Counted from the first letter of the stretch, positions 13,115-25,992 are shown. The stretch is DNA of 64,000 bases from Limonium bicolor (GCA_023374045.1 CM041780.1:33040337-33104336), one strand, 5' to 3'. The notes: generated by a model from the sequence alone, not told the origin. Program-made: numbers and translations.

Positions 13115-14046
13115 TGAAATACCCCGAACTTAATTAAGCTGATTAAATTACTCTAATACAATATTGAGAGCCTGTTAGTGCCTAATGAATTTTGGTAAAA
13201 AGAATAAATCCAAAAGAAACAAGAAAAACGCTTAAAAAGCGAAAAACACTAAACTGAGCGTTAAGTGACCCTAGGAGGAATACGACCTTGACAAGAGTAT
13301 TAAATGAATTTGAAAGGCTTTATAAGGCCTAAATAATGTATGGGAACAATTCCCGAAGAAAACGGATCCAAATAATGTATTAAAATGCTAATAAAGCTTT
13401 AGCGCACGTTTTTCGAGAAAACCCGAAAACGTGACTTTAAGTGGTCAAATGAACCCGTAAAAATTATAGTTCAACAAATAACTATAAACAAACATTAATG
13501 GAGGCTTAATAACAATTAAAATTAAAGAAACGAGAAATTTCCGGAAAACGGGCCCGGTGGGTGAATAATACCAAAACTGGGTAAAATAACGAGCGTTTTC
13601 TGTAAAAGACGAAAAACGGTCCAGCTGGTACACATATATGGGGCCACTTTTTAATAAGTAAACATCCTCCTCACACACACTAATAAGCTAAAGAAAAAAA
13701 AAGAAGAAAGAAAAAGAAAAGTGCAAAAAGTAAAAAGCACTCACCTGTTCTCTCCCCTCTCATTTCCCTCTTTCCTTTCTTCTTCCCCTCCCCACCATCA
13801 CCTTCCTCCTCTCTTCTGCTGGAGCCGATTTTGCAAGCCCTCCCATGGCTTCTCCTCATTCTCTTCCATGCCCAAGCTTTGATAAAGCTCCAAATAAAAA
13901 ATAAATTACATATTTGAACTCCTCTCATCACCCTCTATATTTCTCTCTTTTCAAAATTTCAAAAGGGTGAACTTCATCCACATGGGTTTTTCCCATTTGG
14001 AGGGAAAATGACATCAAAAGGAAGCTTGGAGTCTCCTCTTTCAAAC

Positions 14047-14408
14047 GAGGTAAAAATCTCCAAGAAAAACTCACTTTCCCTTCATCTCTTGGTGTAGCCA
14101 ATTTTTCCCCATTTTGATACCTTGTTTTCTCCTTGTTTTTGAGCTTCATTTCAACCCTCCAATGGTGGTGGAACCATCTTCTTGATTCAAGGGTGAAAAC
14201 CCTCCTAAAACTCCAAAGGTAAACCCTAGAATTTTATGCTTTAAGCTCCTTCATTGGATTAGAGTATTTCCAAAGGTTTAAGATTTTAATTGTGTAAATT
14301 TTGTGTTCCTTGGGTGTTGGATGGAGTTTGGCAACTCCATTCCCACTTGACCGAATTTGGGAAGAGGAAGAGGAGACTTGAAATAAGGCTTAGAAAATTA
14401 AGGTAAGA
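14047..14408 (+). promoter_or_regulatory. Three putative 5' splice donors, 3' LTR of A
   Basis: GAG|GTAAAA, AAG|GTAAAC and AAG|GTAAGA have their GT at 14050, 14219 and 14403, i.e. +935, +1104 and +1288 from the LTR start. Confidence 0.4.
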
Positions 14409-15234
14409 AACCCACCTTAAAATATATTTTAATTGTTTTAGAATTTAGGATGGGTTAAATGAAATAATAAACCCAAAATATGTGTGATAGTGTGCTTGGT
14501 TGAGAGTTGGTAGATTTGTGAGTTAATTGTGAATTAAGGGCCTTGGAGCGAAATGTTGTGAGGCTTGTGTTTATATTGATGTTTGGTGGGTTTTGAATTG
14601 AGTTTATGTGCTGGTAAGATCCTTGTAAGGGTGTGGCTATATTAGGAATGAAAAGGATGGGAATTGATGAAGTTGAGGATGTTAGGTTTATGGGGAGGTT
14701 TTGGCGAAATTTTGGTAGAAAACGGGTGTTTTGAGATGGCTTAGTGAATTGGAGAATCTAGGTGTGTATGTGGTTGAGTTGAGATGTTTGATAACCTTAT
14801 AATGGTAGATGGAGAATAGTTATGAGAGTGTGCAAAATTTGTAGCATAGTGGGTGATAGAAACTTAGAATTTCAAGAAAGAGAGTTAGTGTTTATAGTCA
14901 TGGAAATGGAGAGTGAACTAGGAGAGTGAACTTGAATTTATGTAGGAATGATTTGTAATTATCATTGATGGATTTGGTGAGGTTGGTAGGAGGTAAAAAC
15001 TAGCAAGAAGAAGTTACAAAATGGATAAGAGTGCAAAATGCAAAATATGAGAATTTGAAGTTGTGAATTTGAGCAAGAATTGGGTAGTGAATGTGACCAA
15101 GGATTTGGGGTGGTTTAAGGAGTTTTTTCAGGTGTTTAATTATGTAGGAAACTTATGGAATGTTTATGGAAATATAGGGGTGGATTAAGGGTTGATTTGG
15201 GGTTGAAAAATCCACTAAGTAGCAGTTTTTAGCA

Positions 15235-15425
15235 GGGTCCGGGACCTAGGATATGTACCAAGTCCCGGACCGCATTAAAAATCATGTCGAGAGTGGAAAC
15301 AGGTTTTGGTCCTGGACCTTAGTCCAGGACCAAGTCCCGGACCAGGGTAGGAATTATAGCCGAGAGTTACCTTCTGCATTGGTCCGAGACCTTGGGTCCG
15401 GACCAGGTCCTGGACCACCCCCAAA
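15235..15425 (+). repeat. Palindromic GGTCC/GGACC cluster in 3' LTR of A
   Basis: This is the counterpart of 430-620. It contains repeated near-palindromes such as GTCCCGGACC and GTCCAGGACC, with substitutions relative to the left copy. Offset from LTR start is about +2120. Confidence 0.8.
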
Positions 15426-16142
15426 ATTGCCTAGAAAGTGTTTTTAAGAGTTCTAAACATGGAGGATTGAATGGTATTGGTTTTAGGAGTTGTTTAGGAG
15501 TTGTTTGGTGACCTTTAAAGGTCCTAAGAAGTGTAAACAAGTTTGAGGAGTGATTGAAAAAGTTGTGAGTTTAAGTACACTAAGTTAAACCGAAATAACA
15601 GGACAACGGGGTAAGTACGGGAGTAGCAATTATGTACATACCGAAATTCTCAAATATTAATAGAACCATTTGGCATGTAGTCAGTGGTTTGTGAGTGAGA
15701 TTTGAGGAACAAGGATGAACCGAGGAATGTGAGAACACCCGGTAAAGTTAACCTCGGTAAAAGGTATGATTTTCTCATGCTCTGTATCCTAACTTGGTTA
15801 CTCGATTTGTGTGCTTGTTTAATTGTGTGATCACTTAACAAGATAAATGCACGAATCGGTTTGTTTGCACTTGGTAGTGCTTGTAACGTATTGTTGTTTG
15901 TTGGATTGAATTTAAACTAAAGTTTGTATAATTCATAAAATGGATGAATGGTGAATGAGTTGCTTGCATGTGATTGTGTATTGTAGTGCGACCCATAGTT
16001 GGGTCTTGTTTGAGTAGTGACTCGTAGGAAGAGTCAAGTGTGAAATAATAAAATATGGGAATACACCAAAACTATCGAACCAAGAAACGATAACACCAAT
16101 CTATAACTCACTAGAACGTGGGAGAATTGTACGGGAATTAGT

Positions 16143-17509
16143 GGTTGCTTTGCTGTGCACCTTAATTTAATCTACCTGACATGTATTATTCTTATGGCTT
16201 CCACTATCGAAGTAGCTTAGCTTTCTCATATTGCCCATTGATGGCGTGATTCTTTGGTCGTTTTATTTCAACGTCTCGTCTTACTCTCAATCTCCTTCAT
16301 GGTGTAAACACACTAGCAGTTCTCTAATTTCAGTGTTTGGCGGTTGCTGTATCGTGTTGTAAAATGGTTATCTCTTAATAAGAAGGTGTTCTGCTTCAAT
16401 CTCAGGTTCGTAGGTAGGCTAATTTCTCTCACATTCTTTCATCCTTTATGATATTATTTACCATGTAATTTAACCGGCTACTTAAAAAGTCATCCGTTGA
16501 ATCACAAGCTCTTTTCAGCGTTGGTCACTTGGCGTGCCATACTACGCACTCACAATGTTTATCTCTGACAATTGCTGAGTCTTAAATCCTGGGTATTGGA
16601 TATGAGGTCTGTCTCTGCAGCCTTCCATATTATTTATGTGTAACTGGAATGTTCTAAGGTAATTTCAAGGTCTACGGTTCCCATTCTCCAATAGAGGGTA
16701 TTCAATCCCTAAGAAGTGAAAGCCCTTTTTGAGGGGTTTATTCCCACTCATGGCCTCACAACTAGGAGAGGTTTCCCCACCCTAAAAGGAATGGTTCGTT
16801 CTCCGCCCCTGTCAATAGCACTATCTCAACAATCTCATTGTTGCCTTTTCTGGCAATTCTTCCTCAATTTAGTATAGGTTCTCATAACCACTCGTATGTA
16901 TGAGTTGTAGTTCATTCATGGCCTAGATCAGCCTTTTATGCTTTCATGTGCCTCGATCTCTGATGTATTTTAACATCCTTGGCTGGTAGGCCCTTAATGC
17001 TTGATTAGTCTCAAGTGATAGCCGATGTTCGGTTCACTGTTGCATTCTTAATCATCTGTAGGTTATCCACGTGATTCTCTTGTTCTCTGAACTCTGCCAA
17101 TGTTGGGTCACATCATTGAATGTAATATTGGGTTTCACAATAAGTTACTGTATCTCGCTTCCTGCTGTGGAAGTTTGCTTGGGTAATCCGATGTTTTTCA
17201 GTGTCTGTGACAATACTTTCGCTCTCATAAACTTGCGTCTTTCAGCGATTAAGGATTAATTCTCATTAGGCCTCTGCCTTCAGGTGTCTAAGTCGGATAT
17301 TTATCCTGGCTATCATGTGCTGCCATGTCAATACTTTGTTCAACTATCGTTGACTACGCCACCCACTAATGACTAATCATTCTTGGGTGTTAATGAGTTA
17401 GGCAAGCAATACTAACCATCGTTTATGGATCTTTTTCTGCTCAACTATACCAACTCTATGGTGTAGTCCTTATGAGGTTCTCTCTTTTGTGATTGCTCGT
17501 CTTTGATCC
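16143..17509 (-). pseudogene. Element B internal region, segment 3 (distal)
   Basis: The segment begins at the abrupt end of LTR A and runs to the E1 insertion site, where GATCC (17505-17509) is the left target duplication. Read on the minus strand it continues the B internal region that begins at the PBS at 47590. A minus-strand stretch near 16990 starting GGGCCTACCAG resembles the GLP-containing block of A at about 4028, and a later stretch (GAAGAATTGCCAGAAAAGG) resembles A near 4997. No long frame is open. The rest of B, including its other LTR, is missing. Confidence 0.6.
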
Positions 17510-18196
17510 TGTAGACAACAAAAATTCTCACCCCATAAAGCAAATTCTGAAATAATAAGTAAAATGAGAGGGGTCGTCACCTTTCTTTTTCAAAAAACAT
17601 ATTAGCGTGCGTGCTAAAACGAAACCATCATTTTATAATCCTTTTCAAAGCATTTCATAAAAACATGATTTTGCGAAAACGAATTTCCAACGACAATCCG
17701 ATTTCAAACCCGTCCCTCTTTGTTTACTTACTTATTTTACTATGTTATTTTATTCTATTACATATTCGCTTATTTATTCGTCTAGTTGTTTTACATTGTC
17801 TTTACCTTATGCCATTTTGTTACTTGCTTAGCTTATCTCATTTCTTTGTTATTTTACATGTATTTTGTCTTTAGTATTTGCCTTTATTCAATTTTTATCA
17901 TTATTATTTTCTCTCATTTTATGTGTCTACTATTATTTTTCATTTTATTGTATGCGTTTCATCTTCATTTCACGGACATTATTTTTATTATTTCATGTAC
18001 ATATGATATTCCATTTATTTATACCTCGTTATGTTTTGAATATTATTTTTAGTTATACTCCATGATTTCGTGCCATTAGATTAATCTTCTCCTTTTTGTA
18101 CATTTTATTTTGAATTCATAGCATTTTTAGAAGAGTAATCCAGTTAAAATTAAAGCTTTTATATTATTTCTCTCATACACATACTGAAAGTTGAAC

Positions 18197-18252
18197 TAGC
18201 ATAACTGGTTAAGGTGCTTGTTATGCAGGCCCTTGGTCACGAGTTCGATTCT
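18197..18252 (+). ncRNA. tRNA-like / SINE-head pol III promoter module in E1 5' LTR
   Basis: TAGCATAACTGG (18197-18208) matches an A box and GAGTTCGATTCT (18241-18252) matches a B box, 44 bases apart, a typical spacing for tRNA genes and tRNA-derived SINEs. The sequence between can form an approximate anticodon-arm fold but there is no complete tRNA acceptor stem, so this is not a functional tRNA gene. It may be a SINE remnant captured by the LTR. Confidence 0.5.
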
Positions 18253-21057
18253 TGGTGAGGGGCGTTAGGGTAGAAGTTCTTCTTTTAATTTTTTTCGTTT
18301 CGTGACAGGTCCAAATATGGCTCAGTCTCGATCAGCCCATTGTTATTAGTTAGTCCAAACAAAAATCAACAAGTGAGCCCATGTCTTCAAAAAACCCTAA
18401 GTTGACATCTGTCAACCATTCCTACATTATAAAAAGACATCTGAAAAACCTACAGTAGGGGATTGGATGGAATAAGCCACAGATCCTGATTTCTCGTTTT
18501 GACATCCCGATTTCTCATTTTTGAAAACAATTTTACTGTCTGTTTCTTCTTCTCCAGGAACTCGAACAACAAAAAAAAAGAAACGATGAACGTCTGAATT
18601 CTCATTTCGAAAGCAAGGAACAGAAATCTCCCTTCATGTCTTTCATCTTCCTCGCATTTCTTTTAGCCACCATCTTCTTCCGAATTCCATTCCTCCATTG
18701 GGCATTCGAACTCGAGTAGAGTAAATACATTCTCATCCTTGACGCAAAACTTGCGATTTCTGTTTGAGCATCCTCAGCCCCTCTCGCCCCTTTCTTTACG
18801 TTTTTTTTACTAGCAAATCTTCATTTGCCAAGTGAACCGTGTAGGTGATGGCTTGCAGAGAGGGCGGTTCGAACTCCATGGAAGTTTTACTCCAAAAGAA
18901 ATCTGAGTCGACCGTCATCTCCCCCTTGCGTTTTTTACTACCCAGTTCACCCGATGAACTCAAACCAGGTAAAGTTTTAGATTGGCTTCATCAGAGACAA
19001 TGTGATGTTAATGCTAGCTGTTTATTTTGTTACTCGCCGATTTCGCTTGATATTCATTTCACTCGGTGCAGGTCCAGTGTTTTATTTGCGTTTTATTTCA
19101 TGTTTTGACCGGCAAATGGGCAGTATCACTACATCTTGCCTTTTCATTCATGCGATTATGCACGCTCCCTTGTTTCTTTTGCTCTCCTGCCATCGGTTTC
19201 TGTCTTCTCCGTTGAACCACTAACTTCCAAACATTTTGTCTGTTGATCCCTCATTTCTGTTATGAATAAAGCAACCTCCGTGCTTATTTTAATCATTATT
19301 CATGTTTCCTAGTTATGTGCACCACTATTCTCTGTGCTAGCTCTTCCCACGATGGGTATGAAGCCTTCATTTGTTTGGACAACCCAAAATGTTAAACTGT
19401 GTACATGTTTATCTTGTGCTGGCATAGTTGGAATTTTGTATCCATTCTACCCTGTCGGTTACCATGCTCTAAGTCTACATCACAGGTTTCTTTCTTCTCA
19501 GATTCGTTGTGAATGTAACTCACTTTTCTGCCAGTCAAGGTATATCCCACGCAAACAATATTTGAAAGGAGACTATACCAAGTTCGATTTTGTACTGCTT
19601 AAGTGTCTGAGGATTATACTCTGTCCTTATAAGAAGTGTCTGCACCTTGTTATTACTTTGCTTTTCTGTTACATTTTTTCGGAAGTGTTCTCATCTCCTT
19701 ATTGTTAGGATTTATCTGTTTATCTCACCATGAACTGTTTGGGAGGAAATTTTCTCCATATTCTGGTTCTTAAACTTCGATTTGATCTTGCGTGGGGTTC
19801 GAATTTGTACCCTGGTTACTTTGGTTGTTCTCCGGTGATGGTTGAGAACAGGAGGGCATTGCCATGTCGAGAAGACATTTTAAAACTGATGACATTCGAC
19901 TCTCTGCTCAGCTCACTTTTGCTTTCTCATTGGATCACCGCGACCTCATTTTTGGCGGAAACCTTCGTTCTCCTTTTACGCCTGCTATAGGTTTCTGGGG
20001 TTTGTGAGTTTATCAATAAATCAGGATACCACTTCTCTGACTGCGTTGTGCCATTGTGGTTTCCATGGAAGCTTATTTCTATTGTGTTATCCGTCCCTAG
20101 CTCGTGGAATCTCCATCCCTTCACCACTGCTTCATTTAGTTTTGCACATCTGATTATTTCCATGACTTCACTTATACTTGTTTTCTTGTTTGTTTTCTTG
20201 TTTGTTTTCTTGGGTTTTTTTAGCAGGAGATACCGGTCCCCCCCTTTTGTCGGTACTGAATCTGAACTTTGGAAGTCCTTAAACTCATTCACTGTGATGT
20301 ATGTTGTCATGCGCCATATGATATATGCGAATATTCACTTCGGTTCTGCAGTGTTTGTGCGTGAGGGTTGTGTGTATATTATGAGTAGATTAGTGACCTT
20401 TGAGTTTAAGGGTCATACTGTTTCAGATGGTGGGACCAAGTGGTCGACCTGCCCGAAGAAAATCAAAAGAAGGCTTAGCAGAAGTGGAATAGCAGTCTGT
20501 TTGTTTTAGCATCATGTTTAGCGTTTGAGATTGATAATTTACTTTCAGGTTTAATTGATATTCAAATTTTTCTAGGGCATTAAGAAATAAAGAAGTAGAG
20601 AAAAAGAAAAACAGAAGTGATTTCCCGAAACTTATTAACATTTTGTGTCAACTTTGGTTTGTCTTGTCTGATCACTATGATTATTTGACTTATCTCTCCA
20701 TTATGTATATGACGTTCTATACCTATGTCATTGCAATTTATTATTTCTGCTTTATTTGTTTCTAACCTTCACCTAAACCCTAGATGGCCCCTTAGGTCAC
20801 CCCTTTTTCTTTTGATCAAAGTCTTGGAAGGTGCCCCACAGCTAGCTTATTTCTGATTTGCTCTGTGGGGAACCATACTTTCCAAAACTTTGAAGATTTC
20901 TTTTAAGCCTTTGAAGGTACCCCACAATTAGCTTATTTCTGATTTGCTTTGTGGGGAACAATATCTTCCACACTTTTATAGCCTATCCCAAACCATCCTT
21001 AATTTCATTTAAAAAAACTTAAACCCAAAAAAAAATGAGAATAAATTCAAATCCAAA

Positions 21058-21850
21058 GTTTGGCCCAATTCCAAGGCCCAAGATCATATCAAGCCTCAGG
21101 CCCCAAAATCAAAAATCAAGTCTGACCTAAAATCAAGTCAAGCCCAACATCCAAAGTTAAAGAGGCCCAAGGTTAGGGTAAGGCCCAAACCCATTTCGAT
21201 GCCCAAAGCCCATTTCACGGCCCAAAGCCCAAATCCACGACCCAAAGCCCAACTCCACGGCCCAAAGCTCAGTCAAGCCCAAACCCAATTTTGGCCCAAA
21301 ATTCAAACAAGGCCCATTCAGTCCACTTAACCCAAACTTGGCCCATCTCTAAACTCGACCCAAAGCCCAATCCGGCCCAATTCCACGGCCCAAAGCCCAA
21401 GTCCATAAACCAAACCCATTTCAAGGTCCAAGCCCATTTTGAGGCCCAAGCCCATTTTGGCCCAAAAGCCCAAACGAAGTTCAAGTTTGACCAACTGAAT
21501 GTTGACCTTGACCTAGCTTTGACCAATCGAATGTTGACCTTGACCGAACTTTGACCCGGTCCAACTTTGACCTTGACCCAATTTTGACCTTGACCCAATC
21601 TCAACTTTGACCAACCTCAAATTTGACCCAATCCAACTTTGACCTGGTCTAACTTTGACCCGATTCGTTTTCCAACCCCAACCCGAATTCAATTCATCCA
21701 ACTCATTTCTATTTAGTCCATTCAATCAATCCAATTTCATCTAATCCAAATCAAACTTCAATCCAATTCAAACTCGACTTCAATTCAATTCAAGCCCAAT
21801 TCATTCAGCCAAATCCAATCTACAATGCATCAACTCAATTTGTAAATTTC
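21058..21850 (+). repeat. Degenerate short-period repeats in E1 5' LTR
   Basis: Three consecutive simple-repeat domains: GGCCCAAAGCCCA-type (about 21060-21480), TTTGACCTTGACCC-type (about 21486-21665) and TCAATTCAATCC-type (about 21690-21850). Open frames on both strands here (for example 21269-21604 minus) result from the lack of stops in the repeats. Confidence 0.85.
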
Positions 21851-22174
21851 ATTCAATTTCAAACCATCTTTTTATTTAAGCTTCACCAAGTTTCAAAAGG
21901 AACCATTTTGTGGAATTTTAAAGGAAAAACTCTTCTCACATTATAGAAAACTCTTCTCAAATGCAGAAAGTTCTTCTCACATATACAGAAAGTTTTCTCC
22001 TAAAACCTTTCCCAAAATCAGCGTTCCTTACGGAGAATTCCGAACAACATCAAAAGTTTTCCAACTCAGTTTTTAAACTCAAACTGAACCGTTTTCGGGG
22101 AACATGGGATGTCTAACACCTTCAAACGTTTTCTTCCTGGTTAGGCATTACTTGTCTCCCTTTCCAAAATAAAA

Positions 22175-22335
22175 ATCCGAGGCGGGGCATGGGGTCATAA
22201 CCTCCCTTGTCGCAGTCTGGATCTCTTTAGGCGGGGCATTAGGGTGACAAACCTCCCCTAATTGCAGCCTAGATTTTTACAAGGCGGGGTGCTAGGGAAG
22301 TAACGACCTTCCTAGTTGCAGCCGGGATTTTAGAA
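22175..22335 (+). repeat. Three tandem ~51-bp units in E1 LTR
   Basis: AGGCGGGGCA-type starts recur at about 22181, 22232 and 22283, each followed by a CCTCCC and TTGCAGCC-like segment. The same three units are in the 3' LTR at about 35390-35545. Confidence 0.75.
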
Positions 22336-22977
22336 TCGTCTAACTCCCTTCCGCTCGTTTTCAAGGTTTTCGATTTTTAACGTTTTACAACCCGGGAGTT
22401 AGAGACGTTATTGGGGTTTGACCGAGAACATCTCATTCATGGTGTTTCTCTCTAAATCCTATTTTTCGACATAAATTCATTGCCCCATCTTTCGAGCCTC
22501 GGCACTTACCATTAATTAAGTGTCGTGATCGAGGGGGTACATAGGGTAATCCCTCGGGATTGTCCGCCCTTTTACAACAAAAATGATTTTTCGGTTTTAA
22601 AACTTTAAGAGAGACAATTTTGACTATCATTCCTCCAAACAATTCAATCCACCATCATCTCACTCTAAATTCGAAACATCCCAAAACATCAACCATTTCA
22701 TAACCTCAAATCCGAAAAGCCCGGGATTTCTACTCAAACTTCAATTGCCTCACATACTCATCAAATCTTTTAACTCGAAACATCTCCTGAATCCCGACCT
22801 CTTCCAAACTTCTATAGTCTCATAGGCCCGAGTGCCCCACAGACTCGAACATCTCAGTCTCTTCACCATCTTCAGATTCGAATGTCTCACAGACCCGAGC
22901 GTCGCACAGACTAACCTCTCAAACACCTCAAATATCTTCAAACTCCACAAACATCAAAACTTCCAAAACCCAAAACC

Positions 22978-23045
22978 GTGAACTACGTAAGGTCTGATCT
23001 CAACACGGAGTTGAGTACGTAGGCAGCCCACCTAGGGTGCGACCC
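22978..23045 (+). promoter_or_regulatory. ACTACGTA hairpin motif, E1 5' LTR
   Basis: CTACGTA and TACGTAG with an inner CTCAA/TTGAG pair form an interrupted hairpin followed by GGCAGCCC and GGGTGCGACC. The same block is in the 3' LTR at about 36194-36258 and, diverged, inside E1 at 28827-28890. From general knowledge such ACTACGTA motifs recur in LTRs of the Tat/Ogre branch; their role is unknown to me. Confidence 0.6.
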
Positions 23046-23526
23046 CATTCCAATCCAAAAAACCCCTTTCCCAACTTTAAGGTGATTTTCATGTCTGTCA
23101 GACATTCAAATTCCCTCTAACTCCCACAAACTCTCAACTTCTTCAACTCTCAAAATCAGACTCTTAATCTTTCATTCTACACACATTCGAATTCATCAAT
23201 TCTTCTTCTTGGCGCTAGCTTGGCAGAAAAGCTCGCCTCATCCACTCGTTTTCTCTTCATCTGTCCTAATCCTATCCTTGGCTTTTAAATGAATCTCCCT
23301 AAAATGGTTTTTAAAGAAGGTAATCCCGACAATTGGAGACCGGGGTTTCCTCGGGCACCAATCCGAAGTCGTGGTCATCGCCACTTCTAAGGGGTGTAAC
23401 CCAGTGCGAACCCACACATAATCTCTGGTATGATCAGATAAGTCCTTTCCATAGGCAACAAATCAAAGAGTCAATTAACGGTTCTTAGAACCCTTCTCCC
23501 TTCCTCGTTCCTTAGGTCAAACTGGG

Positions 23527-23539
23527 TGGCGACTCTAGT
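23527..23539 (+). other. PBS-like sequence inside E1 5' LTR
   Basis: TGGCGACTCTAGT matches the first 11 bases of the true PBS but lies 247 bases before the LTR end. Its copy in the 3' LTR is at 36741. E2 LTRs have an equivalent TGGCGACTC at 39361 and 46699. Confidence 0.6.
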
Positions 23540-23777
23540 CAATTCCGCCTTATAGAGGCATAAGTCCGCGTGGAGCCCATCGAGAGCGGGTGTAGTGCAC
23601 ACTTGCACTCCCCTTTATGCTTTCTGGGAAAGACGGACGATTTAGTAGGTATTTGAGGGCTGCCAGAATAACGGGTTTTCACCCTCCACAGAATGGCATT
23701 TTCTAAGATCTAGGTTTCTCAGTCAGACCTTATTTAAATAGACCCCCCCTCATACCGAAAAATCACCCTCCACAAAA

Positions 23778-23795
23778 TGGCGACTCTACTGGGGA
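23778..23795 (+). other. Primer-binding site, tRNA-Arg, E1
   Basis: TGGCGACTCTACTGGGGA starts three bases after the LTR end. It is complementary, with mismatches, to the 3' end of plant tRNA-Arg(ACG), the usual primer of Ogre-type elements. It differs at one base from the E2 PBS. Confidence 0.85.
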
Positions 23796-25569
23796 AAACT
23801 TGAGTAAGTTTTTCTCAAACTCAAGGAAGACTGAACTCCATTCAAAATTGTCGGGACTTCCCCACTTCTTTCAAAACCTTCAAGAGATTCATTTCAAAGC
23901 CTTTAGGATTATTCTATTCCACACTTAGAGTGTGTATCTGATGAGGACAGATAGGACATATTAGATCCTCAACAAACGTTGCAACAATTGGGTTAATAAT
24001 TTGCTCACGATTAGAAAGAGACACTTAGGACTGAATGAAGCTAACTTCCCTTTAGGTTAATAAACAACCAATTTGGTATCACTAATCTCAAGATAAAACC
24101 CTTAGCAAATAGGTTGGTGCTAACTTCGTTTGTTTCATTTACTGCTTTCATATTTATGTTACAATTGTGGGGTGCATGGGGTGGGTAGCTTAGGACATGC
24201 ATTCCTCTGTGTCACCCGATTTACCCACGATGTCACGGGATCCCCAACCGGTCCACGGTTGATTCCCCATGAGCTAGGGTCACTTTATGAGTGAACAAAC
24301 CCACGGGGCTGTAAGGTTTCTGACCGACGCCTTGAGCTCATGATCCAAAATTATCCTCCATTATCTGAGTCAAAGCCAGCATATAGTGAACTTTGAGCCT
24401 TCAGTGTCCAGCTACCTGGTCCGGTGTCTAAGACGGGTTTATGGAAGTCACCCCCTTGTATGCCGCCTGTCTGACCGCCCTTTTGCCTTACCCTGAAGAT
24501 TGCATGGGCTCAGTTCTCCATTGTTCCTCTGCACTACATGTGTCTCTAAAGCCCAATGTCACGCTATACGTCCATAGAGGATCCCGTATTTACCATACCC
24601 ATACATGGCACAACGTAGTCAGTGAATAATTTGGACTTTAGACACACCTGACCGTGCAGGTGATAAGACCCGTTCCCATGCAAATACTTCCCCGAGTTTC
24701 CCGAAAAGTGGGGTGTTGTCGGATCATCACTGGCCGTGGCGTATGTTTCCTTATCATCTCGGGTGTCCTGACCTTTCGAACTTAAGCACTCCGGACTTTC
24801 TTTACGTGCCTCGCAAGGGGCATAGCAGAGAAAAACCCCGAGAGATGACAGTGAAGGGACGACGGTTCCCCCGGTGAGATGGAATCATAATTGACCTGGA
24901 AAGTGATTATCCCAACATTAACACTTACAGCTCCACATCCAATATAGCCGCGATTTACTTTATGCTATACATGTGTGCAAACCACTTTTTCAGATCAATC
25001 CGTTTTAAAATGTTCGGAATTCTCGTTTGCATGTCCCTAAAAGCTGTTTTATGAGCTCGTTTAATTTAAAGTTCCACAAAATATTTACTCATAAACGGGT
25101 TTTTCAAAATTTGTCAATTCTCCTTTAAAAGGTTTATTTCACTAAAATGCTATTTTCCAAACAATTTTCAAAAATTTGATTTCGAAAAACCTACTTTCCA
25201 CAAACGAATTTCAAACAACATTCTTCACCAACATGATTTTTAAAATAGTTTTCGAAAACAGTTTTCAAAATTGAATTTCACAAACGTATTTCAAAATAAA
25301 TGATTCAGTCCCCATGTTATGACCCACTATTTTTGAAGTTCAACCCACCTTCAAGAGCAGTAGTCATTACTGTGGAGCGTTCTAGTCATTTCGTGTTTTC
25401 ACAAAAGTGGTGGATTTTTACATGAGATTCTGTGCTCGATCATTCATCTTTCCTTTCTCAAAAATATCATTTATTCCCCTTGTCAGAGCAAGTAGAGCAG
25501 CATGAAGGCCGACTACGCGAATCAGCCGAAAGCTAGAGATGCACCAACCCGCGGAGCTAGCCGAGCAAC
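23796..25569 (+). other. E1 internal leader without genes
   Basis: It holds a G/C-richer stretch (24180-24900) with no long frames, then an A/T-rich stretch of runs such as TTTTCAAAA (25000-25310). GTGTTTTCACAAAAGTGGTGG at 25393 is half of an inverted pair with 26169-26192. I recognise no domain here. Confidence 0.5.
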
Positions 25570-25992
25570 GTGAAGACCAACGTCAACCATTCGAACCAAA
25601 GATCAGAGGAGCACCAGTCCGAATCCAGCAACATGAGACTAGCAACAACCATTCGCGTTCAGGAATGTCGGAAATCAGAAGAACACAAACCCGTGAAACA
25701 AATCGAAACACATGAAGACCGACCACATCCAAACAAACGTCGAGTCCAAGAATGTAAAGAATCAGAGGAACACCAACCCGTTTTGTTTGATCATAGTACC
25801 GCTTCACTACAAGCGCCCGAAGACGAGCAGCAGCCGGTCAAGAGCCCAAAGACGAGCGAGCAGCTGATCAAGAGCCCGACGACGAGCAAGCAGCCAGGCA
25901 AGAGTCTGAAGATGAGCGCAAGCAGTCGATCAGAAGCCCAGGACGGACCAGAAGAGTTGAAAAGAAGTTTAGCTCAAAACTTCCCCATTTAA
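25570..25992 (+). CDS. Hypothetical charged ORF in E1 (140 codons)
   Basis: This open frame starts at a GTG; the first in-frame ATG is at 25633, leaving about 119 codons. The product is very rich in E, K, R, S, Q and P and contains an imperfect internal repeat (RVQECRKSEEHKPV, then RVQECKESEEHQPV) and later KSPKTSEQ/KSPTTSKQ repeats. It has no membrane segment and no domain I recognise. It lies between the arms of an inverted pair (25393-25418 and 26169-26192). Its composition resembles the charged ORFs at 27475 and 42748. It may be a degenerate Gag-like nucleic-acid-binding protein or merely an open repeat; expression is unsupported. Confidence 0.25.
   Translation: MKTNVNHSNQRSEEHQSESSNMRLATTIRVQECRKSEEHKPVKQIETHEDRPHPNKRRVQECKESEEHQPVLFDHSTASLQAPEDEQQPVKSPKTSEQLIKSPTTSKQPGKSLKMSASSRSEAQDGPEELKRSLAQNFPI

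Larger units (their letters stand above)
13115..16142 (+). mobile_element. Element A, 3' LTR, lacks its last ~1.35 kb
   Basis: It starts TGAAATACCCC directly after the polypurine tract. Positions 15090-16142 repeat 302-1344 of the 5' LTR, after which similarity stops abruptly at ATTAGT and unrelated element B sequence follows. The part before 15090 fills in what is missing from the left copy. It contains a TATA-like ACATATATGG at about 13629, a pyrimidine-rich leader-like stretch (13740-13830), AG|GTAA sites at 14050, 14219 and 14403, and the GGTCC/GGACC cluster. There are no genes. Confidence 0.85.
17510..23774 (+). mobile_element. E1 5' LTR (6265 bp)
   Basis: It begins TGTAGACAAC and ends CTCCACA. 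In order it holds: a T-rich segment (17700-18060), a tRNA-like pol III module (18197-18252), a TATA-like TTATAAAA at about 18428, a gene-like but frame-broken region (18600-20600), degenerate CCCAA/TTGACC/TTCAA blocks (21058-21850), a 51-bp tandem triplet (22175-22335), the ACTACGTA hairpin motif (22978) and a PBS-like TGGCGACTC (23527). Frames of up to 153 codons in 18845-20509 are conserved between both LTRs only because the LTRs are nearly identical; none has a recognised domain. Confidence 0.92.

Noticed and set aside
18187..18260. Functional tRNA gene
   Set aside because: Box A and B are present but there is no complementary acceptor stem or proper anticodon arm.
20048..20509. 153-codon frame in E1 LTR as a captured host gene
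   Set aside because: The 3' LTR copy is broken by small indels (near 33405 and 33470) and the product matches nothing I know; LTR identity alone explains its presence twice.
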